Assembly (NCBI GenBank): GCA_039797295.1
Contig: JBDKID010000028.1
Span: 9,093 to 73,092 of the forward strand
Direction: 5' to 3'
Source: Thiothrix sp039797295
Lineage (GTDB): Bacteria; Pseudomonadota; Gammaproteobacteria; Thiotrichales; Thiotrichaceae
Length of the DNA: 64,000 nt
The translations under genes and the position numbers were made by a program. A model generated the notes under the pieces. It was not told where the DNA came from, ran no database searches, and was given only the letters and a program-made list of their open reading frames with translations. Positions 16,174 through 25,154 of the stretch are shown piece after piece. Position 1 is the stretch's first letter. Each line of letters starts with the position of its first letter.

Positions 16174-18519
16174 GTGAAGTTTAAAGACCCTTTCCATCAG
16201 CGTGAAGCTGAGAAGTATGAGAACCCTATTCCCAGCCGTGAGTTAATCTTGCGTTTGCTGGTCGAGAATGGGCAGCCGCTGGATTTTCCCACCCTTGCAG
16301 CCGCCCTACAGTTACAGGATGACATGGATTTAGATGCCCTGAAAAAACGCTTGCGAGCAATGGAGCGTGATGGGCAATTGTTGTACAACCGTCGCCGTGA
16401 ATACGTGCCAGTGGATCGCACGGATTTAATCGCGGGGCGTGTGATTGGGCATCCCGATGGCTTTGGTTTTTTGAAACCGGATGATGGCAGCCCTGATTTA
16501 TTCTTACACGCCAAACAAATGCGTACCTTATTGCATGGCGACCGTGCTTTGGTCAGCGTGCGGGGCATTGACCCGAAAGGTCGGCGCGAAGGCGGTTTGG
16601 TGGAAGTTCTCGAACGCGGCACCACACAGGTAGTCGGGCGTTATTTCATTGAAGGTGGCATTGGCTTTGTAACACCTGACAATACGCGCATTCACCAAGA
16701 CATTTTGATTCCACCGGATGCCACGCATAACGCCAAACACGGGCAAATTGTTGTGGCGACGATTGTGGAACAGCCTTCCAAACGCGCTCAACCCAGTGGC
16801 AGAATTGTCGAAGTATTAGGCGACCACATGGCACCGGGAATGGAAATCAATGTCGCGATTCGTAGCCACGAATTGCCGTTTGAATGGCCACCAGCGGTAT
16901 TAGACGAAGCCGACCACTTTACCTTTGAAGTGCCAGCAGCGGATAAAGTCGGGCGTGTCGATTTGCGTCAAACGCCATTAGTCACGATTGATGGTGAAGA
17001 TGCCAAAGACTTTGACGATGCGGTGTACTGCGAACGAGTGGGTAATAATTGGCGTTTACTGGTAGCGATTGCGGATGTTTCGCATTATGTACGCCCCAGC
17101 ATGGCGATTGATCGTGAAGCCACCGAACGCGGCACTTCAGTGTATTTCCCCGGCAAAGTGATTCCGATGTTGCCGGAAATTCTTTCCAATGGTTTGTGTT
17201 CCCTGAACCCGCACGTTGATCGCTTGTGTATGGTGGCAGAAATCCACTTAGGACCACGCGGCAAACTGCTGAGTTACAACTTCATGGAAGGCATTATGCA
17301 TTCCGCCGCGCGTTTAACTTACACCAAGATGGCGCAAATCGTGGTGGAGCAAGATGCGACGGTGCGGGCAGCATTCGCTCCTGAATTAGTCGGTCATTTG
17401 GATGACTTGTACGCTTTGTACAAAGTGCTGCGTAAAGCGCGGGATCGGCGCGGCGCGATTGATTTTGAAACCGCTGAAACGCGCATTATTTTCGATGCCG
17501 AACGTAAGATCGAAGCGATTGTGCCCACTGAACGCAATGACGCGCACAAACTGATCGAAGAATGCATGATCATGGCGAATGTGTGCGCGGCAAAATTCCT
17601 CAGTAAGCACAAAATGCCCGCGTTACACCGTTCGCACGAAGGACCAACGCCAGAAAAACTCGCCGATGTCCGCCAGTTCCTCAGTGGTTTAGCCTTGAAT
17701 TTGGAAGGCGGTGACGAGCCGACTCCAGCGGATTACACGCGCTTGTTGGATAGTTTGCAGGGTCGCCCAGATCGGCACATGATTCAAACCATGTTGTTGC
17801 GTTCCATGTCGCAAGCGGTTTACAGCCCCGAAACCAATGGGCATTTCGGCTTGGCACAAACGCATTACGCGCATTTTACCTCGCCGATTCGTCGTTACCC
17901 CGATTTATTGGTGCATCGGGCGATTCGTCACGTATTACAAGGCGGTAAAGCCAGCGACTTCCATTATACCTTGGCCGACATGGTGGCCTTGGGTCAGCAT
18001 TGTTCGATGACCGAACGCCGCGCCGATGATGCGACGCGCAACGTTACCGCATGGCTGAAGTGCGAATACATGCAAGAACACGTTGGTGAAAGCTTTAGCG
18101 GAGTGATTTCCGGTGTCACGGGCTTTGGTTTATTCGTGGAATTAACCAGTATTTATGTGGAAGGTTTGATCCACATTACCGCCCTGACCAGCGATTACTA
18201 CCATTTCGACCCGATCCGCCAACAACTCACGGGTGAAAATTCGGGGCGCAAATACCGCTTAGGCGATACGCTGCAAGTCACCGTGGCGCGGGTGGATTTA
18301 GACGAGCGTAAGATTGATTTTGTCCTCGCACAAAATAATGATCCACCTCGTAGCAAAAAACCCAAAGGTGCGGCAACCCAAAACACTGCTAAAAACACAG
18401 CAAAGCGTGCTGCGAAGAAAAAAGCCGCGCAAGCTGCTCCTGCTGCAACGCAACCCAGTAAAAAACGCACGGGAAATGGTTCTCGTAAAAAATCCAGTAA
18501 GAAAAAGGCTAAACAGTAA
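16174..18519 (+). CDS. rnr: Ribonuclease R
   Basis: Processive 3'-5' exoribonuclease that degrades structured RNA and takes part in rRNA quality control. 781 residues from GTG 16174 with AAGGA upstream. Order: N-terminal winged helix (about 20-85); cold-shock/OB domain with G-F-G-F-L (about 90-135); second OB region; catalytic RNB domain opening T-I-D-G-E-D-A-K-D-F-D-D (Asp273 to Asp283 cluster); S1 domain G-V-I-S-G-V-T-G-F-G-L-F-V-E (about 645-725); Lys-rich tail of about 60 residues. rlmB begins on its last base, as in the E. coli rnr-rlmB operon. Confidence 0.96.
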   Translation: MKFKDPFHQREAEKYENPIPSRELILRLLVENGQPLDFPTLAAALQLQDDMDLDALKKRLRAMERDGQLLYNRRREYVPVDRTDLIAGRVIGHPDGFGFLKPDDGSPDLFLHAKQMRTLLHGDRALVSVRGIDPKGRREGGLVEVLERGTTQVVGRYFIEGGIGFVTPDNTRIHQDILIPPDATHNAKHGQIVVATIVEQPSKRAQPSGRIVEVLGDHMAPGMEINVAIRSHELPFEWPPAVLDEADHFTFEVPAADKVGRVDLRQTPLVTIDGEDAKDFDDAVYCERVGNNWRLLVAIADVSHYVRPSMAIDREATERGTSVYFPGKVIPMLPEILSNGLCSLNPHVDRLCMVAEIHLGPRGKLLSYNFMEGIMHSAARLTYTKMAQIVVEQDATVRAAFAPELVGHLDDLYALYKVLRKARDRRGAIDFETAETRIIFDAERKIEAIVPTERNDAHKLIEECMIMANVCAAKFLSKHKMPALHRSHEGPTPEKLADVRQFLSGLALNLEGGDEPTPADYTRLLDSLQGRPDRHMIQTMLLRSMSQAVYSPETNGHFGLAQTHYAHFTSPIRRYPDLLVHRAIRHVLQGGKASDFHYTLADMVALGQHCSMTERRADDATRNVTAWLKCEYMQEHVGESFSGVISGVTGFGLFVELTSIYVEGLIHITALTSDYYHFDPIRQQLTGENSGRKYRLGDTLQVTVARVDLDERKIDFVLAQNNDPPRSKKPKGAATQNTAKNTAKRAAKKKAAQAAPAATQPSKKRTGNGSRKKSSKKKAKQ

Positions 18520-19262
18520 TGGCAAAAAGCATTATTTGCGGCATTCATGCGGTTGAAAGTGCCGTGCGTAACGACCCCGAAAACATTGGGCAAATCTGGC
18601 TGGACAAAAACAGCCGCAATGACCGCCTGAAAAAGCTGCTGCAATTGGTGGAAGATAACGGTTTACGCATTTCCCCGATGCCTGCTGACAAACTCGACAA
18701 AATGGCGGGTAATAACCGTCATCAAGGCATTATTGCGGAATACTTCAAAAGCAAAACCTACACCGAAAACGATTTGTATGATTTGCTGGATGGCTTGGAA
18801 GAAACGCCGTTTTTGTTGGTTTTGGATGGCGTAACCGACCCGCATAACCTCGGCGCGTGTTTGCGTACTGCGGAAGGCGCGGGCGTTCACGCCGTCATTG
18901 CACCGAAAGACAATGCGGTAAGCCTGACCCCGACGGTGCGTAAAGTCGCTTCCGGCGCGGCGGAAATTGTGCCATTCATACCCGTTACCAACCTTGCGCG
19001 GACTTTAGACACCCTCAAAGAACGCGGTATTTGGTTAACGGGTACGAGCGATAAAGCCAAACAAACCCTGTACCAAGCGGATTTGAAAGGGCCAATGGCA
19101 TTGGTCATGGGCGCGGAAGGTACAGGCATTCGCCGCTTGACCGAAGAACGCTGTGATTACTTGATTTCTATTCCCATGAACGGGCAAGTTTCGAGCTTGA
19201 ATGTCTCGGTTGCCACTGGCGTGTGTTTATACGAAGCCTTGCGCCAGCGCAGCAAAAGTTAA
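18519..19262 (+). CDS. rlmB: 23S rRNA (guanosine-2251-2'-O)-methyltransferase RlmB
   Basis: SpoU-type (SPOUT) methyltransferase that methylates the ribose of G2251 in the ribosomal P-loop. 247 residues. N-terminal substrate-binding domain (about 1-75), then the knotted domain with motif 1 L-D-G-V-T-D-P-H-N-L-G-A, motif 2 M-G-A-E-G-T-G-I, and motif 3 I-P-M-N-G-Q-V-S-S-L-N-V-S-V-A. Its ATG shares one base with the rnr stop (TAATG), so translation is coupled. Confidence 0.95.
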   Translation: MAKSIICGIHAVESAVRNDPENIGQIWLDKNSRNDRLKKLLQLVEDNGLRISPMPADKLDKMAGNNRHQGIIAEYFKSKTYTENDLYDLLDGLEETPFLLVLDGVTDPHNLGACLRTAEGAGVHAVIAPKDNAVSLTPTVRKVASGAAEIVPFIPVTNLARTLDTLKERGIWLTGTSDKAKQTLYQADLKGPMALVMGAEGTGIRRLTEERCDYLISIPMNGQVSSLNVSVATGVCLYEALRQRSKS

Positions 19263-19334
19263 GTCAACTACCGCTGATGTTGCATCACCTCCCCGCCTTG
19301 GGGAGGTTAGCTAATAGCGTCATAACGGGCGGGA

Positions 19335-20231
19335 TTATTCGGCGGGCTTGCTGCTATCCGGCTGGTAATAGTAGTCGTATTTACTGAGGATGCTATTGGT
19401 AAATCGCCACGCTTCGTTGTACGACAAGCCGCTATTATCGGGAATAATCACTTTCACATAAAGATCATTGCCGTAACGCGCTTTCAAGGCGGCTAATTCA
19501 CCATCCAAAGCATCACGCCCCACTGCATGAGCCGTGGCATCACTCGGCGGACGCAAGCGATAACCCGCTTTACCATAGGTAACTTCCGCTACCTGCTTGT
19601 TTTTGCTGGAACGCGCGGGCTTCAGCAGTTTTTGGTATTTCTCATCCAATGCCGAATAATCACCTTGCAAACTCAGTAATTTTTTCTCGCTTTCATCGAC
19701 TTTGGTGCGCAAACCTGCCATTTCCGAACCCTTATTATTCAGTTCGGTTTGCAAATCGACCAAGGATTTTTCCTTCAAACTCAAACTGTCTGCTTGCGCC
19801 CGATTTTCCGCTTGTAAACGCACAACCTCGGCGGCTTGCGTTGCACCACTGCTGCGTACTTGCTCGGTTTCCGCTTGGCTTTGCAGCAACTCCATTTCCA
19901 ACGAACTGACGCGCTGCTGCAAATAATCCATTTGATCTTCAAGCGTGGCATTTTCTTGCAAACGGAATTCCGCCACTTGTGCCGCTTTCTGCGCTTCTTT
20001 TTCCGCTTGTTGGGCGTGTGAAGCGGCTTCTTCAGCGGCTTGTTGCGCGTTTTCTTTGGCTTTGACGCTGTGTTGCAAATCGTCGAGTAAGTTACGGTTG
20101 TTCAACGCCATGATGACAATCACCAAGAGAAATATCTTGAGAATCACCATCATAACGTTACTGAAGGAAGACCAGAAACCTTCTTCGAGTTCTTCCGATG
20201 CCCCACTGAGGGAAGGAAAACCGCCGCTCAT
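19335..20231 (-). CDS. Membrane-anchored coiled-coil protein, stator-like partner of the ExbB/MotA-like channel
   Basis: A 298-residue protein I do not recognise as a named family. A short cytoplasmic N-terminus is followed by one membrane helix (about 25-42), a very long coiled coil rich in A, E, Q and K (about 45-200), and a small C-terminal domain (about 215-290). The layout is that of MotB/ZorB-type proteins, which pair with MotA/ExbB-type channels. In those, an Asp near the start of the helix carries protons; here the matching position (F-S-N-V-M-M) is Asn25, and Lys32 sits inside the helix. Its start overlaps the channel gene by 4 bases. The C-terminal domain shows no OmpA peptidoglycan motif. 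Confidence 0.75.
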   Translation of the reverse strand: MSGGFPSLSGASEELEEGFWSSFSNVMMVILKIFLLVIVIMALNNRNLLDDLQHSVKAKENAQQAAEEAASHAQQAEKEAQKAAQVAEFRLQENATLEDQMDYLQQRVSSLEMELLQSQAETEQVRSSGATQAAEVVRLQAENRAQADSLSLKEKSLVDLQTELNNKGSEMAGLRTKVDESEKKLLSLQGDYSALDEKYQKLLKPARSSKNKQVAEVTYGKAGYRLRPPSDATAHAVGRDALDGELAALKARYGNDLYVKVIIPDNSGLSYNEAWRFTNSILSKYDYYYQPDSSKPAE

Positions 20232-21160
20232 GTTTTATCCTTGGCATCCAAACGGAAGCCTTCACGCACGGATTCACGAATCACGCGAATATTATCGCCA
20301 CTTTGCGCCATGACGGTTTGCAGATCGCCGACTGCCAATTGCAAACGTTCACCCGCTTGTAAGAAACGATTCTGCACTTGATTCACTGTTTCCGCCGCTG
20401 TGCGCAATTCGCTGACCAGTTTTGCCACATCTTGCATCAGGTTATTGCCTTCAGTTTGTTGGAAGCACGGCATAATGTACAACGAGGTTGCGTCTTCAAT
20501 ATTGGCGAGTAATTGCGTGCGAGCATCTTGCAAACACAAATAAAAATACGCAAAAAATACATAACAAACAATGGAAGTCACGGTGGTACTGAGTGAGTTC
20601 GACATCCCGCCGATAATATTCCACATGTTTTTCATGTTTTCCGGTGAATTCATTAAACCCGCCGCGCCCATTAATGCCACGGCTAAAGAAATAACCGTAC
20701 CTAACACACCCGCCAAAATCAAAATGCTATTCACATAACGGATCAGGGTAAATTGCGACATTTGCCCCGCCACTAAAGTCGCAGCGAGTGCGGCTTGATT
20801 CACTTCCCCGTGTTGCCGCGTAATGGTTTGCACCGCATTGTAACGTTCCACAATCAAAGCAGAATCGGCAAGTGCGTAAGTTGGGCTGGCTGCATTTTCT
20901 TGTGCGCGTTTCACAAAGCGCCGCAACACGGATTGTTCACGGCTATAACTGATGAACATCAGCACCATGCGTAACAAGCCAATCAAGAAAATCGCCACCA
21001 CCACGCCATTGAGGATTAAACCCAAGAGTCCGGCTTGTGTGTGGTTAAAAAACTCAAAAACAGGTTGTTGATAGAACCACAACCCTCCCCCCATCGTTGC
21101 CAGCACTAACAACATTTGCAGGAGCGTGAGGGAGTATTGCGTATTAATGTTTTTCAGCAT
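20228..21160 (-). CDS. MotA/TolQ/ExbB-like proton channel family protein
   Basis: A 310-residue membrane protein with about four helices: two near the N-terminus (about 10-30 and 45-70) and two after a cytoplasmic loop (about 145-175 and 195-220). The latter two carry the family hallmarks G-V-L-G-T-V-I-S-L and L-S-T-T-V-T-S-I. The C-terminal 90 residues are helical and cytoplasmic. I place the start at ATG 21160; a longer reading overlaps rmuC more deeply. Such channels energise TonB, Tol, flagellar or Zorya systems. Here the partners are the coiled-coil gene (4-bp overlap) and rmuC (17-bp overlap), with no tol, ton, pal or flagellar gene near, so the role is unknown. Confidence 0.85.
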   Translation of the reverse strand: MLKNINTQYSLTLLQMLLVLATMGGGLWFYQQPVFEFFNHTQAGLLGLILNGVVVAIFLIGLLRMVLMFISYSREQSVLRRFVKRAQENAASPTYALADSALIVERYNAVQTITRQHGEVNQAALAATLVAGQMSQFTLIRYVNSILILAGVLGTVISLAVALMGAAGLMNSPENMKNMWNIIGGMSNSLSTTVTSIVCYVFFAYFYLCLQDARTQLLANIEDATSLYIMPCFQQTEGNNLMQDVAKLVSELRTAAETVNQVQNRFLQAGERLQLAVGDLQTVMAQSGDNIRVIRESVREGFRLDAKDKT

Positions 21161-22412
21161 TGGTTTCAAACCCTTTGGTAGAAGGCTGACGAGGAACAAC
21201 TTCGACAATGGTTGGTGTGGCAATGTTCCGCCCCGATGATACCCCTAATTCCGCCAGCCGTCGCACGCTGGGCATAACACTGCGTTCCAGCGAACCCAAT
21301 GCCTGATTGTAGGTTTCCACATTACTGCTGAGATTGCGCCCTAACTTCTCAAAGTGCTCCAAAAATGCCGCTAAACGTCGGTGAACTTCTTCGCCTAAAT
21401 CACGGACTTTGTGGGCATTTTCTGCCAAAACATTTTGCCGCCAACCATAAGCCAATGTGCGTAACAATGCCATGAGTGTGGCAGGCGTGGCTAGAATAAC
21501 TTTTAATTGCAAGGCATCTTGTAATAACTGATGGTCATGCTCCAACGCCGCCCCTAAAAATTGCTCACCCGGAATAAACAGCACCACGAAATCCGGCGCG
21601 TGTGCAAACTGTTCCCAATACCGCTTACTCGCCAGTAAGCGCACATGCTCGCGCACCCGTTTAGCATGACGCTGCAAATGTTGCGTGCGAACTTCTTCCT
21701 GATCAGCATCCACCGCATCCAAATACGCATCCATCGGGGCTTTCGCATCAATAATGAGGTCACGTTTGCCCGGCATTCGCACCAACATATCAGGGCGAAT
21801 GGTGCGCTCTTCATTACTGCGCTGCACTTGTTCCATAAAATCGCAGTATTCGATCATGCCTGCCAATTCAGCAATGCGCCGCAAACTCAATTCGCCCCAT
21901 TGCCCACGCGCACTCGGTGTACGTAATGCGCTGGCTAAACGCCCGGTTTCACGACGTAACAGATGGTGTTCGTGCATCATGCCGCGCAATTGTTCGGTAA
22001 GCATTCCCGCACTGGCGTGGCGTTCTTTTTCAATCTGGCGGATTTGTTCTTCGTTTTTGGCTAAAGCATCACGAATTGGGGCAACCAAATGCTGAATGGA
22101 TAATTGTCGCTGTTCCAAATCCGCTTGGGATTCGCCTTGCGCACGCCCGAAAGTTTCGCGGGCTAACTGCAAAAAGTTTTGCGTATTTTCCTGTAAAGCA
22201 CGTTGCGCCAAGGTATTGAGGTTATTTTGCAAGCGTTCGCTGTATAACTTTTCTTCGGTTTCACGCTGCAATTGCACCAAGTCCAGTTCGCGTTGTAATT
22301 GTTGTAAGCGCGACCGATACCAACGCCCAGCAGCAAACCAGCCGAATGCAAACGCTAAACCAGCGACCAAAAAAGTCATGAGAAAAACGAGGGAAGAACT
22401 GAATGAATCCAT
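21144..22412 (-). CDS. rmuC: DNA recombination protein RmuC
   Basis: Membrane-tethered, nuclease-fold protein that limits inversions between short repeats in E. coli; the mechanism is not settled. 422 residues from ATG 22412 (a GTG five codons upstream is an alternative). One N-terminal membrane helix (about 8-26), a long coiled coil (about 30-185), then the RmuC domain (about 190-370) with R-G-Q-W-G-E-L-S-L, D-F-M-E-Q, and D-A-K-A-P-M-D-A-Y, the PD-(D/E)XK-like core. The stop overlaps the ExbB/MotA-like gene, so these genes form one unit. Confidence 0.93.
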   Translation of the reverse strand: MDSFSSSLVFLMTFLVAGLAFAFGWFAAGRWYRSRLQQLQRELDLVQLQRETEEKLYSERLQNNLNTLAQRALQENTQNFLQLARETFGRAQGESQADLEQRQLSIQHLVAPIRDALAKNEEQIRQIEKERHASAGMLTEQLRGMMHEHHLLRRETGRLASALRTPSARGQWGELSLRRIAELAGMIEYCDFMEQVQRSNEERTIRPDMLVRMPGKRDLIIDAKAPMDAYLDAVDADQEEVRTQHLQRHAKRVREHVRLLASKRYWEQFAHAPDFVVLFIPGEQFLGAALEHDHQLLQDALQLKVILATPATLMALLRTLAYGWRQNVLAENAHKVRDLGEEVHRRLAAFLEHFEKLGRNLSSNVETYNQALGSLERSVMPSVRRLAELGVSSGRNIATPTIVEVVPRQPSTKGFETNAEKH

Positions 22413-22471
22413 TACAAGCGCAAGCACTCCATGCCATTAAACCAAGAGTGCTTACTGTAAACGAAATGACT

Positions 22472-23119
22472 TTAGGCTAACCAGTTTAATATTTCTAAGG
22501 GTTGCGCAATCACACCGTCTGCTTGCCACGCTAAATGCTCATCCTGTTGGACATAACCATAAGCTGCCGCGAGGGTTTTCATACCTGCGCTGCGCCCTGC
22601 TTGAATATCACGCTCCGCATCCCCCACATACAAACAGACTTCGGGCGCAACGCCACACTGTTCTGCCGCCAATAACAATGGCTCAGGATGCGGCTTAGCA
22701 ACGGCTAAGGTGTCGCCCCCAACAATGCAACGGGCGCGTTCAGCCAATGCCATGTCGCGCAACAATGGAAAAGTCAGGTATTCAGGCTTATTGGTGACAA
22801 TGCCCCACGGCAATCCGGCATGTTCTAAGCGTTCAAGCAAAGGCGGCACTTGCGCAAAAAAACGGGTATGGCGGCTAATGTTCGCGATGTAATAATCCAA
22901 GAAAATACGCCGTCGCCGTTCAATGTCAGCAGTTGTTTGTTCCATGCCATAAGCAAATTCCAACATACCAATGCTGCCATGCGAAACGGTATGACGTGCT
23001 TGAGCAAGGGTATAAGGCTCACGCCCTTCACTGAGCAAGACGGCATTCAAAGCAGCAACCAAATCGGGCGCGGTATCCAGTAAAGTACCGTCTAAATCAA
23101 AAAGCACGCACTGTATCAA
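22472..23119 (-). CDS. HAD phosphatase, Gph/MupP type
   Basis: A 215-residue haloacid-dehalogenase phosphatase. Motif I D-L-D-G-T-L-L-D-T with nucleophile Asp8 and acid Asp10; helical cap (about 15-80); motif II V-T-N-K-P; motif III Lys in A-K-P-H-P-E-P; motif IV V-G-D-A-E-R-D. The pattern fits phosphoglycolate phosphatase (Gph) or the MurNAc-6-phosphate phosphatase MupP; the latter would suit its coupling to cell-division genes, but sequence alone does not decide. Its ATG overlaps the minE stop by 4 bases. Confidence 0.87.
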   Translation of the reverse strand: MIQCVLFDLDGTLLDTAPDLVAALNAVLLSEGREPYTLAQARHTVSHGSIGMLEFAYGMEQTTADIERRRRIFLDYYIANISRHTRFFAQVPPLLERLEHAGLPWGIVTNKPEYLTFPLLRDMALAERARCIVGGDTLAVAKPHPEPLLLAAEQCGVAPEVCLYVGDAERDIQAGRSAGMKTLAAAYGYVQQDEHLAWQADGVIAQPLEILNWLA

Positions 23120-23373
23120 CGTTCCCGCTCCGGTAAGGCAATGTTTAACTCTAGCACATCGTAATCCGAACCTTTTTCAAACTGCACATTGACGTGATCA
23201 TCGGTAATCGCGACGTATTTACGAATCACGTCCATAATGTCACGCCGCAATTGTGGCAGGTAATCGGGGCCATTGCGATCCAAGCGTTCATGGGCGATCA
23301 CGATTTGCAGGCGTTCTTTAGCGACCTTGGCACTGCTTTGCTTATTTTGTTTAAAATAATCAAACCATCCCAT
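23116..23373 (-). CDS. minE: Cell division topological specificity factor MinE
   Basis: An 85-residue protein that drives MinD off the membrane and so produces the pole-to-pole Min oscillation. N-terminal amphipathic and MinD-binding part (A-K-E-R-L-Q-I-V-I-A-H-E-R) and C-terminal dimerisation domain (about 35-80) ending in L-E-L-N-I-A-L-P. It lies 3 bases after minD and overlaps the HAD phosphatase by 4 bases. Confidence 0.96.
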   Translation of the reverse strand: MGWFDYFKQNKQSSAKVAKERLQIVIAHERLDRNGPDYLPQLRRDIMDVIRKYVAITDDHVNVQFEKGSDYDVLELNIALPERER

Positions 23374-23376
23374 AGA

Positions 23377-24183
23377 TCACCCGAATAACCGTTTGAAGAA
23401 ACCCTTTTTCTCCACGTCCAAGAAGCGGTGTGGAACCGTTTCGCCTAAAAAGCGACGCACGAAATCATCATAAGCCTGACCTGCATCGCTGGTTTTATCC
23501 AAGATCACGGGCGTACCATTGTTTGACGCTTGCAACACGCTTTGTGATTCAGGAACGACCCCAATCAATGGCACAGCCAGAATTTCGAGAATGTCTTCCA
23601 TGCCGAGCATTTCGCCCGCCGCCACGCGGTTTGGTGAGTAACGGGTAATCAACAAATGCTCGCGAATGGTTTCCCCTTGCTCTGCTTTCTGGGTTTTACT
23701 TTGCAATAAACCCAAAATACGATCCGAGTCACGCACTGACGACACTTCAGGATTTGTCACCACAATCGCATCATCGGCAAAATACATCGCCATCAATGCG
23801 CCGCGCTCAATACCGGCTGGTGAATCACAAATCACAAAGTCGAAATTATCTTCACGTAATTCATTAATGACACGCCCTACGCCTTCTTTGGTGAGAGCAT
23901 CTTTATCGCGCGTTTGCGAGGCAGGCAGAATGAAAAGATTTTCAGTATGTTTGTCACGAATTAACGCTTGTTTCAATGATGCTTCATTATTAATGACATT
24001 CACAAAGTCATAAACAACGCGGCGTTCACACCCCATGATGAGGTCGAGATTACGTAATCCCACATCGAAATCAATGACAGCAGTCTTATAACCACGCATT
24101 GCAAGCCCGGCGGCGAATGATGCACTGGTGGTCGTTTTACCAACTCCACCCTTGCCAGAAGTTACAACAACAATCCTGCTCAA
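23377..24183 (-). CDS. minD: Septum site-determining ATPase MinD
   Basis: Membrane-associated ATPase that recruits MinC and MinE to position the division site. I choose TTG at 24183: it has an ideal AGGAGG 5 bases upstream and gives M-S-R-I-V-V-V-T-S-G-K-G-G, the family's usual N-terminus. The ATG nine codons earlier has no ribosome binding site and adds a polar extension. 268 residues with deviant Walker A K-G-G-V-G-K-T-T-T, D-F-D-V-G-L-R-N-L-D, and the C-terminal amphipathic membrane-targeting helix (K-K-G-F-F-K-R-L-F-G). Confidence 0.96.
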   Translation of the reverse strand: MSRIVVVTSGKGGVGKTTTSASFAAGLAMRGYKTAVIDFDVGLRNLDLIMGCERRVVYDFVNVINNEASLKQALIRDKHTENLFILPASQTRDKDALTKEGVGRVINELREDNFDFVICDSPAGIERGALMAMYFADDAIVVTNPEVSSVRDSDRILGLLQSKTQKAEQGETIREHLLITRYSPNRVAAGEMLGMEDILEILAVPLIGVVPESQSVLQASNNGTPVILDKTSDAGQAYDDFVRRFLGETVPHRFLDVEKKGFFKRLFG

Positions 24184-24283
24184 AGGCTCCTCCTGTTCTT
24201 TATGTTCCATGAAACGGGCCTGTTACACACACCCGCAAATATTATCAGAATTTCAATTTTTTTAGCAGAAAATAAGTATTCAC

Positions 24284-24985
24284 TTAGAACATTGGGGCTA
24301 TTTTTAGTTTTTCCCCTTCCAGCCATACCATTGCTGCCTGACCTTTGAGATTCGTATCAATGTCATCCAATAAACGGTAGTTTCCTGCAATAGCAACTAA
24401 TTCTGCTTCTAGTTTTTGACAGAAAATTCGCGCACTGGTATCACCTAAAATACCTGCTAAAACCCGACCGCGCAGTGAACCGTACACATGCACTGAACCA
24501 CCTGCTAAAATTTCTGAACCCGCGCTGGTGTGCTGCAAAACCACAATATCACTGTCAGGACAGTACACTTGTTGCCCAGAACGCACGGGGCGATCTATTA
24601 CCTCGACGCGCTTAGCAACAACGTCCTGATTCTTTTGTGCTGGACGCTCAATCCGCGTCGCCGCTGAAGGGTTTCGCCCATCACGCAAGATCGCCCAACC
24701 TGCTAGTTTAGCAGCTTCTACGCAATCTTCTGGTACATGGCGCAAACCTAATGGAATAAAACCCTGTTCGACCACCAGTTCGCGTAATGCTGTCATGTCC
24801 AAAACATTGCAATGTTCACCCAAACCTGCACAGTCCACAATGAGAGGGCTACCCTCGAATAGTTGCGGCATACTTTCGCGTTTTTGCTGTAAACCTTGCC
24901 GTGCTTTCGCTAATTGTGGCGAAACCAACTGCAAAACATTCAACAGCGTCATCTCGCCCTTTATTTCAACCGCATCACTTGACAT
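24284..24985 (-). CDS. minC: Septum inhibitor MinC
   Basis: Antagonist of FtsZ ring formation away from midcell. 233 residues from ATG 24985, where AAGGAG stands 6 bases upstream; a start ten codons earlier lacks a site. N-terminal FtsZ-binding domain (about 5-100), Arg/Lys-containing linker, and C-terminal beta-helical MinD-binding domain with G-G-S-V-H-V-Y-G-S-L-R-G-R (about 165-180). First gene of minCDE plus phosphatase; a 100-base gap precedes minD. Confidence 0.95.
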   Translation of the reverse strand: MSSDAVEIKGEMTLLNVLQLVSPQLAKARQGLQQKRESMPQLFEGSPLIVDCAGLGEHCNVLDMTALRELVVEQGFIPLGLRHVPEDCVEAAKLAGWAILRDGRNPSAATRIERPAQKNQDVVAKRVEVIDRPVRSGQQVYCPDSDIVVLQHTSAGSEILAGGSVHVYGSLRGRVLAGILGDTSARIFCQKLEAELVAIAGNYRLLDDIDTNLKGQAAMVWLEGEKLKIAPMF

Positions 24986-25154
24986 TGCCCGCTCCTTGAA
25001 AGTTTTTCTGCTCAAATTTCTCTGAAAATCTCAACCATGTAAAGCACGATCTCATAAAACCGGCAAACTTACTAACAAACGGTAGGAGATCAGGACAAGC
25101 TAACCGCCATCGGCTAAAATGCTGCTTTTAGAATACATTATAAACTCGGTTTCA

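Noticed and set aside
19288..19306. CCTCCCC-gcctt-GGGGAGG hairpin after rlmB
   Set aside because: A good stem but no T run, so I do not call a terminator; it may just be an mRNA end structure.
20228..21160. Flagellar MotA or TolQ as the identity of the channel protein
   Set aside because: No motB, tolR/tolA, exbD or tonB gene nearby, and the partner lacks the Asp and any OmpA domain.
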